Source: Gordonia sediminis (GTDB lineage Bacteria > Actinomycetota > Actinomycetes > Mycobacteriales > Mycobacteriaceae). Taken from it: 64,000 nucleotides of DNA. The notes beneath the pieces were generated by a model. It was given only the letters and a program-made list of their open reading frames with translations. It had not been told where the DNA came from and searched no databases. Position 1 is the stretch's first letter; every line of letters begins with the position of its first letter. The position numbers were made by a program, and so were the translations under genes. This document shows positions 51,075 through 62,363 of this stretch, piece after piece. The stretch is from positions 124,001 to 188,000 of the forward strand of contig RZUM01000001.1 in assembly GCA_004193205.1 (NCBI GenBank). Reading direction: 5' to 3'.

Positions 51075-52028
51075 ATGGTGCTTCGCACCGTGGCCGTGAT
51101 CCTGTATCGAGAGGTGGCCCTGTTCGAGTTCGGCGTGGTCAATGAGGTCTTCGGCATCGACCGCACCGACGACGGGGTACCGCCGTTCGAGTTCCTGATC
51201 TGCTCGCCCGAACCCGGAGTGCCGCTCAGCATCGGCAACGGGGCCTTCGTCATCCCGCCGCATTCGCTCGACGACGCGGTGCGCGCAGATCTCGTCGCCG
51301 TGCCGGGCGGGGACACCGACCCTGAGGTCTTCCCGCCGGAGGTACTCGACACGCTCCGGGCCGTCGTCGAGCGCGGCGGACGGGTGCTGACCGTGTGCAC
51401 CGGGGCGTTCGCGGCGGGTGCCGCGGGGCTACTCGACGGCCGACGTTGTACGACCCATTGGCGCTACGGCGCCAAGATCGCCCGACTGTTCCCGAAAGCG
51501 ATCGTCAACACCGACGTGCTGTTCGTCGATGACGGCCCGATCACGACCAGCGCCGGCACCGCCGCGGGCATCGACGCGTCGCTTCATCTGGTCCGGCAGG
51601 AATTCGGGCCCGAGGTGGCCAACCGGATCGCCCGGCGCATGGTGGTGGCGCCCCACCGCGACGGCGGCCAGCGCCAGTTCGTCGAAGCGCCCATGCCGGC
51701 CTGTGATTCCGACGGTTTCGCCACGATGCTCGGCTGGATGATCGAACACCTCGATCAGGACATCGCCGTCGACGACCTCGCCGCACGCATGCACATGTCG
51801 ACGCGGACCTTCGCCCGGCGTTTCGTCGAGGAGGTCGGGGTCTCGCCGCACAAGTGGCTCACCGAACAACGCGTGCTGCACGCCCGACGCCTGCTGGAGT
51901 CGACCGCCTTGCCGGTGGACGAGGTCGCCGGCAAGGTCGGCTTCGCGTCGTCGACGCTGCTGCGCCATCACTTCAATGCCGCGGTGGGTGTCACCCCGAC
52001 CGTCTATCGACGACGGTTCGCCCGCTGA
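51075..52028 (+). CDS. GlxA family regulator (DJ-1/PfpI domain plus AraC HTH)
   Basis: A 317-residue regulator. The amino-terminal DJ-1/PfpI-like domain has LVAVPGGDTDPEVFPPEVLD and LTVCTGAFAAGAAGLLDGR, with Cys in the nucleophile elbow and TTHW after it. The carboxy-terminal AraC region has DLAARMHMSTRTFARRF and GKVGFASSTLLRHHF. Such proteins control amine, choline or detoxification genes. ATG 51075 is preceded by a weak site. No obvious target operon follows; the small membrane protein upstream is divergent. Confidence 0.9.
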   Translation: MVLRTVAVILYREVALFEFGVVNEVFGIDRTDDGVPPFEFLICSPEPGVPLSIGNGAFVIPPHSLDDAVRADLVAVPGGDTDPEVFPPEVLDTLRAVVERGGRVLTVCTGAFAAGAAGLLDGRRCTTHWRYGAKIARLFPKAIVNTDVLFVDDGPITTSAGTAAGIDASLHLVRQEFGPEVANRIARRMVVAPHRDGGQRQFVEAPMPACDSDGFATMLGWMIEHLDQDIAVDDLAARMHMSTRTFARRFVEEVGVSPHKWLTEQRVLHARRLLESTALPVDEVAGKVGFASSTLLRHHFNAAVGVTPTVYRRRFAR

Positions 52029-52056
52029 CCCGGCCGCGTCGCCGGCGCAAAGCTGG

Positions 52057-52524
52057 TCAGGACGCGGCGTAGGACTCGGCGAACGACACCCGTGGGGTCG
52101 TCGCGGTGTGATAGACCGCCAACACCGCATAGGTGAGCGTCGCGATTGCGAAGACGACGGCGACGACGATCGCGGCGATGGTCACGATGTCATAGAGCAC
52201 GCCGTCGCCCGAGTCCGCCGCCAGGGCGGCGGTCATCGCGAGCGCGGTCCCCAGCAACGCCCACGCAGCACTGCGAATCCGGGGTGCGACCACCGACGCG
52301 TAGAACAGGCGCTGATAGATCGCCAACTCGAACTCGTCGACGGCGGCAAGCCGTACCTCGTCGTCGCCGGCCAGCTCCCGCAGGTCACGCGCCAGAGCGA
52401 CGTCGCCGCGCAACATCGCGGTCTCCCGCCCCCGATACCGCACGAAGGCGATGACCCCGATGGCCGCCGCGACCAACCCCAGCCCGACAACCGTTCCCCA
52501 ACCGTCCACGCCCACACGGTACAT
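52057..52524 (-). CDS. membrane protein of unknown function
   Basis: A 155-residue protein with three hydrophobic helices: about 11-28 (VVGLGLVAAAIGVIAFV), 83-102 and 110-138. A charged loop (RGRETAMLRGDVALARDLRE) lies between helices one and two. No family is recognised. It starts at 52524, inside the flank of the dps terminator, and converges on the GlxA-type gene 28 bases away. It follows dps on the same strand but the terminator makes co-transcription unlikely. Confidence 0.7.
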   Translation of the reverse strand: MYRVGVDGWGTVVGLGLVAAAIGVIAFVRYRGRETAMLRGDVALARDLRELAGDDEVRLAAVDEFELAIYQRLFYASVVAPRIRSAAWALLGTALAMTAALAADSGDGVLYDIVTIAAIVVAVVFAIATLTYAVLAVYHTATTPRVSFAESYAAS

Positions 52525-52532
52525 GCGGCGAA

Positions 52533-52575
52533 CAGACGACAGTGCGCCCGGTCACACCGGACGCACTGTCGTCTG
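52533..52575 (-). terminator. terminator after dps
   Basis: CAGACGACAGTGCG (52533-52546) pairs perfectly with CGCACTGTCGTCTG (52562-52575) around a 15-base loop. It begins 10 bases after the dps stop on the minus strand. Confidence 0.88.
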
Positions 52576-52584
52576 TGAGGCCGT

Positions 52585-53064
52585 TCAGGCGACCTGCGCC
52601 TGCCACATCCAGTGCAGCTGTTCGAGCTTCGAGGTGATCTCGATGAGCAGATCCTGAGTCACCGGATCGGCCGACTCGGTCGTGGCGATGCGCTCCCGGA
52701 GGCCGGCGATGACCGCCTTGAGGTTGTCCACGACGGCGGCGACGACGGTCGTGTCGTCGGTCCATCCGTCACCGAAGCCGGTGGTGCGAGCGGTCTTCGC
52801 CACGGTCTCGGCCCGCCCGTCGGGGCTCACACCGATGGCGGTGGCACGCTCGGCGGCGGCGTCGGTGAACTCGCGGGTCACCGTGACCAGTTCGTCGAGT
52901 TCGAGGTGGACCGAACGGAACTGCCGGCCGACGACATTCCAGTGCGCCTGCTTGGCGATCAGGGACAGGTCGATGAGATCGACGAGCGTCTCCTGCAGGG
53001 CGGCACCGGTGACCGACTTCTGGTCGTCGGTCAGGGTGCTGGTGATGGGGGTCTTGGTCGTCAT
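52585..53064 (-). CDS. dps: Dps family DNA-binding ferritin-like protein
   Basis: A 159-residue four-helix Dps subunit; twelve form a shell that oxidises and stores iron and guards DNA. Ferroxidase residues are His41 (KQAHWNVVG), His53 and Asp57 (FRSVHLELDEL). QDLLIEITSKLEQLHWMWQA is the last helix. ATG 53064 is preceded by AAAGGAG nine bases upstream. It lies 90 bases after furA on the same strand and probably shares its control. It ends with a strong terminator. Confidence 0.95.
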   Translation of the reverse strand: MTTKTPITSTLTDDQKSVTGAALQETLVDLIDLSLIAKQAHWNVVGRQFRSVHLELDELVTVTREFTDAAAERATAIGVSPDGRAETVAKTARTTGFGDGWTDDTTVVAAVVDNLKAVIAGLRERIATTESADPVTQDLLIEITSKLEQLHWMWQAQVA

Positions 53065-53154
53065 GTGAGACAACTCCTTTCGTTGGGGCTGATGCTTCTG
53101 ATGGTTCGCCGAGCCGGTGGGCTCGGTCAGCGGGAACCAGGAGATCGGTGAAAT

Positions 53155-53598
53155 TCAGTTGTTCGCAGTGACATTCGCTGCGGCGCGGCAGGCCGGGCAC
53201 AATCCCCAGAAGGTGACCTCGGCCTCGTCGATGACATACCCGTGGTCACGATCGGGGACCAGACAGGGCGCCGCACCGACCACGCAGTCGATGTCGTGGA
53301 TCTCACCACAGGATCGGCAGATCAGGTGGTGATGGTTGTCGGCCGTACGTGTTTCGTATCGCACCGGCGATCCGGCCGGCTCGATCCGCCGCAGAAGCCC
53401 GCGATCCGCGCAGGCCCGCAGCACGTCGTACACCGTCTGTGTCGATACTGCACCGAGCTGCTCGCGCACACCGGCGGCGACGAAATCCGCCGTCGAGTGC
53501 GGGTGGGTGTCCAGGATCTCCAGCACCGCGAGCCGCGGAGCGGTGACCCGCATCCCCGCCTCCCGGAGTCGGCGACTGAACTGCTGGCGATCTGGCAC
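53155..53598 (-). CDS. furA: Fur family regulator, FurA-like
   Basis: A 147-residue metal-dependent repressor. The winged helix has MRVTAPRLAVLEIL and GAVSTQTVYDVLRA. Metal motifs are DNHHHLICRSCGEIHDIDC and GLCPAC, the two CxxC pairs being the structural zinc site. Cys-rich FurA proteins sense iron and peroxide. GTG 53598 is used because TACAGT (53606-53611 on the minus strand) lies seven bases ahead, giving a leaderless message, as reported for mycobacterial furA; GTG 53607 is too close to that box. Dps, not katG, follows. Confidence 0.92.
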   Translation of the reverse strand: MPDRQQFSRRLREAGMRVTAPRLAVLEILDTHPHSTADFVAAGVREQLGAVSTQTVYDVLRACADRGLLRRIEPAGSPVRYETRTADNHHHLICRSCGEIHDIDCVVGAAPCLVPDRDHGYVIDEAEVTFWGLCPACRAAANVTANN

Positions 53599-53617
53599 GC
53601 ATCCCACTGTAGCGACT

Positions 53618-53638
53618 TTTCTGGAACTAGTCCAGAAA
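53618..53638 (-). promoter_or_regulatory. FurA operator
   Basis: TTTCTGGA (53618-53625) and TCCAGAAA (53631-53638) form a perfect 8-bp inverted repeat with a 5-base centre. It covers the expected -35 region of the furA promoter, upstream of the -10 at 53606-53611. Autorepression by FurA is inferred. Confidence 0.75.
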
Positions 53639-53661
53639 CTGGATGCGCTCCAGGAATGGCG

Positions 53662-53820
53662 CCGCTGATCGAGTAGACACCTCGCCCACCGCCGATCGAG
53701 TAGACACCGAGCTCGCGAGGCGCCGTATCGAGATCACCCCGAGCCCACGAGGCGCACCTCAACCACCGCTGATCGAGTAGGCACCGAGCTTGCGAGGCGC
53801 CGTATCGAGATCACACCGAG
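53662..53820. repeat. cluster of 53-bp intergenic repeats
   Basis: Two copies of a 53-base unit lie at 53691-53743 and 53768-53820 and agree at 49 positions. A partial third copy (GCTGATCGAGTAGACACC-like) begins near 53663. Each unit starts with GATCGAGTAG and ends near TATCGAGATC, so it can fold on itself. The sequence resembles a dispersed repeat of Gordonia-like genomes. It fills the gap before the membrane protein that ends at 53832. Confidence 0.88.
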
Positions 53821-53831
53821 TTTGATCGAGA

Positions 53832-54482
53832 TCACACACCCCGCCACATCCGCGTCGGGCGCATCCGGGTCGACGGCGGGAGCCACCGCTCGACGGTGCG
53901 TCGAAGCGTCAGCACCGCTGCGATGATCAGCAGCGCGAACTGCACCCATGCGATCACCGACATGGCCGACCAGATCTCCGGGTAGGCGAACAGCAGATCG
54001 ATACCGATCGGGATGCACAGTAGGTTCACCACGACCGTTGCGAGAAAGAAGTTGCGGGCGTTGCGGCTGTGGCGGCTGGCCGCCGCGACCAGAAATGCGT
54101 ACTCGATCGCCAGGAACACCACGATCATGACGAGCATGAACGGCGGGAAGAAGCCGGCCATCCGATCGATGCCACCCTCCGGACCCGCGTTGGCCGGGTC
54201 GGTGGCGACGCCCTCGTGCAGCCGCGCCCGGAGCAGGTCGGCGATCAGGCCGAGGTGGGTGAATCCGTAGACCACACAGACCACTCCCGCGATCGCCGCA
54301 CCCCACCAGGCGATACGGGCATGAGAGGCCAGTGACGCCGGCGCGGGACCCGGGTCATCGGGCCGGGGCGGATACAGCGCGGCCTCGTCCCGGTCCCGCG
54401 ACGTCCGCCCGATCGCCGCCAGGTCCTCGGCGTCGAGTTCGGCCTGCGTCGGGATGCGATCCGGGTCGTCGGGGTCGGTCAT
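53832..54482 (-). CDS. membrane protein with long hydrophilic amino terminus
   Basis: A 216-residue protein. The first 75 residues are charged and Pro-rich (TDPDDPDRIPTQAELDAEDL). Four hydrophobic helices follow (about 81-98, 120-145, 152-170 and 178-196), including PPFMLVMIVVFLAIEYAFLV. No family is recognised. ATG 54482 overlaps the stop of the preceding propeller gene by 4 bases (ATGA), so the two are translationally coupled and may act together at the membrane. Confidence 0.78.
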   Translation of the reverse strand: MTDPDDPDRIPTQAELDAEDLAAIGRTSRDRDEAALYPPRPDDPGPAPASLASHARIAWWGAAIAGVVCVVYGFTHLGLIADLLRARLHEGVATDPANAGPEGGIDRMAGFFPPFMLVMIVVFLAIEYAFLVAAASRHSRNARNFFLATVVVNLLCIPIGIDLLFAYPEIWSAMSVIAWVQFALLIIAAVLTLRRTVERWLPPSTRMRPTRMWRGV

Positions 54483-55909
54483 GGAGCCGATTGTCGCACC
54501 TGCCATCGTCCGATCTTGAGCATCCGCCCCACGGTGGCCTGCCACATCGTCCCGTCGCGGCCGATGGTTCCCGTCAGTTCCAGCGGTTCGTCGAGCGGGC
54601 CCTGACCCACCCCGAGTGTCCGCACACGCTTTCCGGTGGCGAAATCGGTTGCCAGGTAATAGATCGGGCCCACCTGCTGGATCGTGCCGGGAACATACGG
54701 TCCATAGCCCAGTGCGTGGATCAGACCGTCGGCTCGGGACAGATGCGGCAACGAGGCGATCCGATCACCGTTCTCCCAGATCCGACGGCATCCGTTGTCG
54801 GACACGTCGATGCGTGTCGAACCACCGCGGAACGGCGCACCCGCCGGCGCGCTGGGCCCGGTGACCGCCATCGGCGGGTACTGATAGCCGTAGGTACTCG
54901 GGATGACGAGGGACCTCCCCCAGGCCATGATCGAGTTCTCGGTGCCCTGCCCGGAGGTTCCGAAGGCCGGCATCCGGCAGACCGTCGAGCCGGTGTCACT
55001 GTCGTAGACGATCAGCTGCGGACGGGCCCCGTTGTCCACGATCGCCACCCAGCCGTCCCCGTCGGGTCCGAAATATGTTGGGGTGGTTCCCGATCCCCAG
55101 GTCAGCTGGCCGGGCTTGCGGGCCGGTCCACGGTCGTAGGCCCGTCGCCACACCACCCGCGGCACGCCGTCGCCGCCGGCGTGCATCTCATACAGCGCAT
55201 GCGTGGTGAGGATCGACGCCCCCGACGCCCGGATCGTCAGCCCGTTCCCGAGATCCTCGCCGCGCGGTAGGTGCGTCGACCGTATCCGCGAACCGTCGAC
55301 CGTGCCGACGACACCGTGGGTGGTGGCGAACCAGATCCGGCCGGAGAAGTCGGGGGCGAGTCCGGTGATCGCATCACCGGGCGGGATGTGGCCGGAGACG
55401 TCAATCCGATCGGCAATGTAGACCTGCCAACCGGCAGTCGACTTCCGATGCGCGACACGCAGAATCGCGCCCGATCCATCCGCGACGACGACACGGTCGC
55501 GGTCATCGAGATAGCCGTACACACCGCCGAGCAGTCCGCCCTTGGTCAGCTGCAGCCGGGCGACGGGTGCCGCGCTCGTGGGATCGAACAGCGTCACCGT
55601 CGACACCGCGAATGCAGGTGGCGAGATCCCGATGTACTGGGTGCACAACGACACCGGCATCGCATCGCTGCCCACGAACGTCGCGGCGCAGGCACCTCCC
55701 GGAACCGAAGAGGCCAGGAGCCGCGCGTTACGTCCGGGACCGCGGAACGGTGTCGAGTCGGTGGACCACAGGTCGGCGTGCATCAGCGACGTACCGGCCG
55801 GGCCGAGACCCGGGGTCGCCGGCACACCTGCCGGCGCCGCCGCGCCGTTGCCCGCCGGCAACCCCACCCCGAGCACGATCGCGACGATCACCGCCCAGAT
55901 ACGCATCAT
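54479..55909 (-). CDS. secreted beta-propeller-like protein
   Basis: A 476-residue exported protein. The signal peptide is MMRIWAVIVAIVLGVGLPAG with likely cleavage after NGAAA. The mature part has repeated strand patterns such as VYGYLDDRDRVVVADG, ITGLAPDFSGRIWFATTHGV and YFGPDGDGWVAIVDNGA that look like propeller blades of the PQQ or SGL type. No catalytic residues are identified. Cysteines at ACAATF and SLCTQY may pair. It precedes and overlaps a membrane protein gene. Function unknown. Confidence 0.75.
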   Translation of the reverse strand: MMRIWAVIVAIVLGVGLPAGNGAAAPAGVPATPGLGPAGTSLMHADLWSTDSTPFRGPGRNARLLASSVPGGACAATFVGSDAMPVSLCTQYIGISPPAFAVSTVTLFDPTSAAPVARLQLTKGGLLGGVYGYLDDRDRVVVADGSGAILRVAHRKSTAGWQVYIADRIDVSGHIPPGDAITGLAPDFSGRIWFATTHGVVGTVDGSRIRSTHLPRGEDLGNGLTIRASGASILTTHALYEMHAGGDGVPRVVWRRAYDRGPARKPGQLTWGSGTTPTYFGPDGDGWVAIVDNGARPQLIVYDSDTGSTVCRMPAFGTSGQGTENSIMAWGRSLVIPSTYGYQYPPMAVTGPSAPAGAPFRGGSTRIDVSDNGCRRIWENGDRIASLPHLSRADGLIHALGYGPYVPGTIQQVGPIYYLATDFATGKRVRTLGVGQGPLDEPLELTGTIGRDGTMWQATVGRMLKIGRWQVRQSAP

Positions 55910-55970
55910 CTCGACAGGATCGCAGGTGCGTGGCGTCGATGTCCTGGCGATGTCCGGTGCGGCACGGCCC

Positions 55971-57269
55971 TCATCGGTCGAAATGCGTGAGGATGAACTG
56001 TGTGCCGGGCAGCATCGTCGCCAGCATCGGCAGAGCGTGGTTGATCACCAACCCGGGGAGGATAGGCGGGGTCGGGTCGGTCACCATCGTCACGTCGGCG
56101 CCCTGGGCACGCCAGTCGCGGTAGAGCTGGGCGACGCCGCCGTAGGGGATCACGTCGTCGTTGATACCGCCCTCGAGCAGGACCGGCGCGTTCGGCCTGA
56201 GCGTCCCGATGCGCTGTTCCTCGACGATCTTGCGCACGTCGGGATGGCGGAGGATCACGTCGGTCAGCGAGTCGCGTGTCCGCGTCCAGGTGCTGGTGCG
56301 CTGGAAGCCGAAAGACAGGATGGTGTCACCGATACACTGCTGCGACAGGCGCCCCAGCGCTGCGCGACCACTCCGGTTGGTCTCGGCTCCGACGACACTC
56401 TCCAGCCTCGGATACCGGGCGCGCAGCCCGTTGATGGCGTAGCCGATCGCGCCGGAGATCGCGCTGCCGTCGATCTGGCCGATGACCTTGAAGAGGTCGG
56501 CCGGCGGGGCGCCGGCATAGGTCGCCTTCACGTTGAGCTCCGGGGCATAGGTTGCGGCCAGCTCGGCCGCCGAAGCGGCGGCACCGCCACCCTGGGAGTA
56601 GCCCGAGAACCCGACCGGCGAATCGGCGGGCGCCTTGGCGACGCGCAACGCCGCGCGAGCCGCGTCGAGCATCGCGTGTCCCGATTCGAGCCGGTTCACA
56701 TACGTGTGGACACCCGGCGTCCCCATGCCGATGTAGTCGGTCAACGCCACCCGCACGCCATTGAGCAGTAGCAGGTTCATCTCCAGAGCGGAGTAGTTGA
56801 CCGCGATGCTCGGCTTCGTCGGATCGATCGCCAACGGCAAGCTCATCATCTTCGAGCCGGCGCACTGATCGCCCTGACCGACGGTTCCCGGCCCAAGCAC
56901 CACCGTCGGGCGCGGCCCCCTACCGCGCCACCGAGCGGTCGGTTCGACGACGGTCCCGGTAACCGCGGCCGGTGTCCCGTCCTGATAGCGCGACGTGTAC
57001 ATGATCCGTGTGGCGGTGCCGGGCCACTGGTTCGGCAGCCCCGGGATCTGCAACAGCAGCGGACTCGGCTCGGTGCGGATCACCGAACCCGGCCGCGTCG
57101 CGAACTGCGCTGGAGGTGTGTAGAAGTCCACTGCCGCACCGGCGGTCGAGGTGCCCAGGGTCAGCCCGGTCACGACGACGACACTCGCGGTGACGAGAGC
57201 GGCCAGCCGACGCACACCGCGCGGGCGACGGACCGAACCCAATGAGATGTTCCCCCCGGTTTGTGTCAT
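55971..57269 (-). CDS. secretory lipase (LIP family)
   Basis: A 432-residue exported lipase of the LIP/PF03583 group. The signal region is VRRLAALVTASVVVVTGLTL with cleavage near STAGA. The nucleophile is Ser in VGFSGYSQGGGAAAS. GGINDDVIPYGGVAQLY holds the acid and LVINHALPM the His. VLGPGTVGQGDQCAGSK is the conserved oxyanion region. ATG 57269 is used. Such enzymes cleave triglycerides or long-chain esters outside the cell. A second secreted lipase of the same type follows upstream. Confidence 0.9.
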   Translation of the reverse strand: MTQTGGNISLGSVRRPRGVRRLAALVTASVVVVTGLTLGTSTAGAAVDFYTPPAQFATRPGSVIRTEPSPLLLQIPGLPNQWPGTATRIMYTSRYQDGTPAAVTGTVVEPTARWRGRGPRPTVVLGPGTVGQGDQCAGSKMMSLPLAIDPTKPSIAVNYSALEMNLLLLNGVRVALTDYIGMGTPGVHTYVNRLESGHAMLDAARAALRVAKAPADSPVGFSGYSQGGGAAASAAELAATYAPELNVKATYAGAPPADLFKVIGQIDGSAISGAIGYAINGLRARYPRLESVVGAETNRSGRAALGRLSQQCIGDTILSFGFQRTSTWTRTRDSLTDVILRHPDVRKIVEEQRIGTLRPNAPVLLEGGINDDVIPYGGVAQLYRDWRAQGADVTMVTDPTPPILPGLVINHALPMLATMLPGTQFILTHFDR

Positions 57270-57389
57270 GACTACGTAAGCTACCGCACAGTAAGGTAGC
57301 GAGGTGACCGGGGCCATGGAAATTCTGTTTGTCGGTGTGACCTCGCACAGGTTGTTGCCGGCGGCCACCGACGACCCCCGATCATGACG

Positions 57390-58532
57390 TCAGCGTGGCG
57401 GCATGACCCTGTGGAGGAACTGCACGGTGTGGTCGAGTCCGCCCTTTGCGCCGACGTCGCGGTGGTCGGAGTCAATGGCGTGGAACTCTGCCGGGTTTCC
57501 GCCCGCCGCCAGTTGTCCCAGCAACGCGACGGTCAGGGGGATCGGAACCGTCGTGTCATGGGTACCGTGCACGATCATGATCGGGTCCCGGTATCCCGAC
57601 GTGGGGACTGCCATGTAGTCGCGCATCGCCGCGGTGAACGGTGGCTGTGAGAGTGGCTTGGCGAGCAGCCCACCCGGGGTCTGGCCGGCGACCACCGACC
57701 CCCACGACGACGAACAGGATCTCGCCATCCGGTCGATGATCAGCCGACCCGTGGGCGACAGATACGACGTGACGTCGACTCCGGTCCGCGTCGCGTCCAT
57801 GCCGGTGAGCACGGCAGCGAAGTTGGTGACCGGAAACAGAGGCACACTCGGCATACCCGGGAACGCGAGGGCGAGGATGTTTTCGGCGTTGGAGGCGGGT
57901 GCCAGCGCCGCGGTGCCCCGGAAGTCGAGGCCCGGTGCGCGACGCGGTGCCAGATGTCCGGTGGCGAGGGCCGCGTGCCCACCCTGCGAGACACCGGCCA
58001 CCGCCCAGGTCGACGAGAGTCCGCCGACCCCCGACCGGGCCGCACGCACCGCGTCGATCGTCGCGGTCGCCTCCGTTCGGGTGTTCAGGTACGGATGCGG
58101 CCCGGGCGACTGCGCGCTCAGTCCGAGGTAGTCGGGGGCCACGACCGCGTATCCGGCGTCGTTGAGCCGGGCGACCGTCGGGCCGGTGCCGGCCTCGAGG
58201 TTCGCCGACCCGGTGAGGCCGCAGTTCTGTGCCAGACCGGACGTGCCGTGATCCCATGCGACGATGCGCCAACCACCCGCCGGCGGTGTCCCCCGCGGGA
58301 CCCGCACCAGCGCCGTCGCGGTGGTGGGCTCGTCCGTCGCCCCGGTGGTGCGGTAGGTGATCTGCTCGACCCGATCGAGTCCGGCCCAACCCTGCACGGG
58401 TACCGCGGACACGAAATCCCCCGGGGTCGCGGAAGCCGGCGCGGCCACACCCGCGGAAACGATCGCGCACACCATCATCGACGCGGCCAACCAGCCGCCG
58501 ATCCGACACCATCGGGACTTCGGAGAACGCAC
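57390..58532 (-). CDS. secreted alpha/beta hydrolase, lipase-like
   Basis: A 380-residue exported hydrolase. The signal peptide ends near VAAPASA. AWDHGTSGLAQNCG is the oxyanion loop, VAGVSQGGHAALATG the nucleophile elbow, MIVHGTHDTTVPIPLTV holds the acid and DSDHRDVGAKGG the probable His. It resembles the LIP/secretory lipase family more distantly than the previous gene. It is separated from it by about 120 bases. Both being exported suggests the strain feeds on lipids or esters. The substrate is unknown. Confidence 0.88.
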   Translation of the reverse strand: MRSPKSRWCRIGGWLAASMMVCAIVSAGVAAPASATPGDFVSAVPVQGWAGLDRVEQITYRTTGATDEPTTATALVRVPRGTPPAGGWRIVAWDHGTSGLAQNCGLTGSANLEAGTGPTVARLNDAGYAVVAPDYLGLSAQSPGPHPYLNTRTEATATIDAVRAARSGVGGLSSTWAVAGVSQGGHAALATGHLAPRRAPGLDFRGTAALAPASNAENILALAFPGMPSVPLFPVTNFAAVLTGMDATRTGVDVTSYLSPTGRLIIDRMARSCSSSWGSVVAGQTPGGLLAKPLSQPPFTAAMRDYMAVPTSGYRDPIMIVHGTHDTTVPIPLTVALLGQLAAGGNPAEFHAIDSDHRDVGAKGGLDHTVQFLHRVMPPR

Positions 58533-58598
58533 CGGACAACCCCTTTCGGGCCATCATCCAGGGTGACTCAGTCGCGGGTGCCCCGCAAGGTGCAGGTC

Positions 58599-60891
<2,293 letters not shown>

Positions 60892-61088
60892 GTCGAACCA
60901 CCTTCCGGTGTTGAGATGGACGCATTGTGCCTGTTCGGGCACCGTTCCGATGCGTCCGACGTCCAATTCCTGGGGCCCCACCTTACCGGCGGCCCATCCA
61001 CGGCCCGAATCCGCCGTCGCGCGTCGCGGAGAACTCGCCGATGCTGCGCCCCGGATCGGCCGACGACGCCCGACGTAGGATCGCTGAG

Positions 61089-62363
61089 GTGGCCACCGGA
61101 ACAGACCTCGGCGCGACCGCACATGGACCCCGCACCCCGCGGCGCGGTGAGCACCCAGTGCCGAGGGGTGGCGGCCCGGCTCGCGACGGCGTCCCGTCGT
61201 CGTCGCCCGCGGCCGGGTTCGGCGTCCGCTCTTGGCTCGAGCCGATCCTGGTCTTCCTGGCCATCCGCGGTGTCGGCATTCTGGTTCTCGCCCGGTTCGC
61301 GCAGCTGCGTGACACCACCCTGGGCGACTCGCTGTGGCTGTGGGACGGCAAGTGGATGCTCGCGATCGCAGAGTACGGATACGGCGACGTCCCGTTCTCC
61401 CAGACCGATGCCCGCGGCCTGCACACCCCCGACACCGCCTACGCCTTCTTTCCCGGCTATCCGATGCTGGTCGGAGCGGTTGCGAAACTCCCGCTCATCA
61501 CTCCGTTCGGGGCGGCGCTGGCGGTGAACGTGGTCCTGGGTTGTCTGGCCGCGGTCGGCGCGGCGCGCCTCGGTGCCATCTGCGCGCGGATGATGGCCCG
61601 CACGTCGCCGATCGGTGTGGCCGACCCGCATCGGACCGGGCTGCTGCTGGTCGCGTTGTTCGCGGCGACGCCGATGTCGGTGGTCCTGAACATGGCCTAC
61701 ACCGAGGCTCTGTTCTGCGCGCTCGCCGTGTGGGCGCTCGTCGGTGTCCTCGAGCACCGGTGGCTGCTCGCGGGGATCTGCACCCTGCTCGCGGGTCTGA
61801 GCCGACCAACCGCGGTCGTCCTGATCGGGGTGGTGGTGCTGGCGGCACTGTTGGCGCGGCGCGACGGTCCGCGGGCCTGGATCGCCATCGCGATCAGCCC
61901 GCTGGGCTACCTCGGGTATCTCGCGGTGGTCTGGGCCCACACTGGGTCACCGACCGGCTGGTTCCGCATCCAGACGGAGGGATGGGGGACGGAGTTCGAC
62001 TGGGGCCGCGCCACCTTCTCCTTCGTCAACGAGACGCTGGTGCACTCCGGGGAGGTCGCCCCGGTGGCGACTGCGTGGATCATCCTGGCGACGCTGGCCA
62101 TGCTGGTGGTGGCCGTGTGGTCGCGGCTACCGTGGCCGTTACTGCTCTACGGAACGCTCGTGGTGGCCACCATCGTGTTGTCGAGCGGACTGATGATGAG
62201 CCGTGCGCGGCTGCTGTTGCCGGCGTTCGTGCTGCTGATCCCGGTCGCGATGATGCTGGCGCGCCGTAGCCTGTCGGTTGCCGTGGCGGCGATGGTCCCG
62301 ATCGTCATCGGCAGCGCGTGGTTCGGCGCGCACATGCTCACCGTGTATCCGCACGCGATGTGA
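61089..62363 (+). CDS. GT-C-like mannosyltransferase/PIG-V family membrane protein
   Basis: A 424-residue polytopic membrane protein with about ten helices. [20 protein letters not shown] resembles the WDxxWY-IAxxGY signature of PIG-V-like and DUF2029 glycosyltransferases, and [15 protein letters not shown] follows it. The first 60 residues are cytoplasmic. GTG 61089 is chosen because TAGGAT (61076-61081) is a -10 box seven bases ahead, implying a leaderless message; ATG 61041 is upstream of that box. It is divergent from lysC. A polyprenyl-mannose-using role in cell envelope synthesis is inferred. Its end overlaps the convergent TetR gene by 26 bases. Confidence 0.78.
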   Translation: MATGTDLGATAHGPRTPRRGEHPVPRGGGPARDGVPSSSPAAGFGVRSWLEPILVFLAIRGVGILVLARFAQLRDTTLGDSLWLWDGKWMLAIAEYGYGDVPFSQTDARGLHTPDTAYAFFPGYPMLVGAVAKLPLITPFGAALAVNVVLGCLAAVGAARLGAICARMMARTSPIGVADPHRTGLLLVALFAATPMSVVLNMAYTEALFCALAVWALVGVLEHRWLLAGICTLLAGLSRPTAVVLIGVVVLAALLARRDGPRAWIAIAISPLGYLGYLAVVWAHTGSPTGWFRIQTEGWGTEFDWGRATFSFVNETLVHSGEVAPVATAWIILATLAMLVVAVWSRLPWPLLLYGTLVVATIVLSSGLMMSRARLLLPAFVLLIPVAMMLARRSLSVAVAAMVPIVIGSAWFGAHMLTVYPHAM

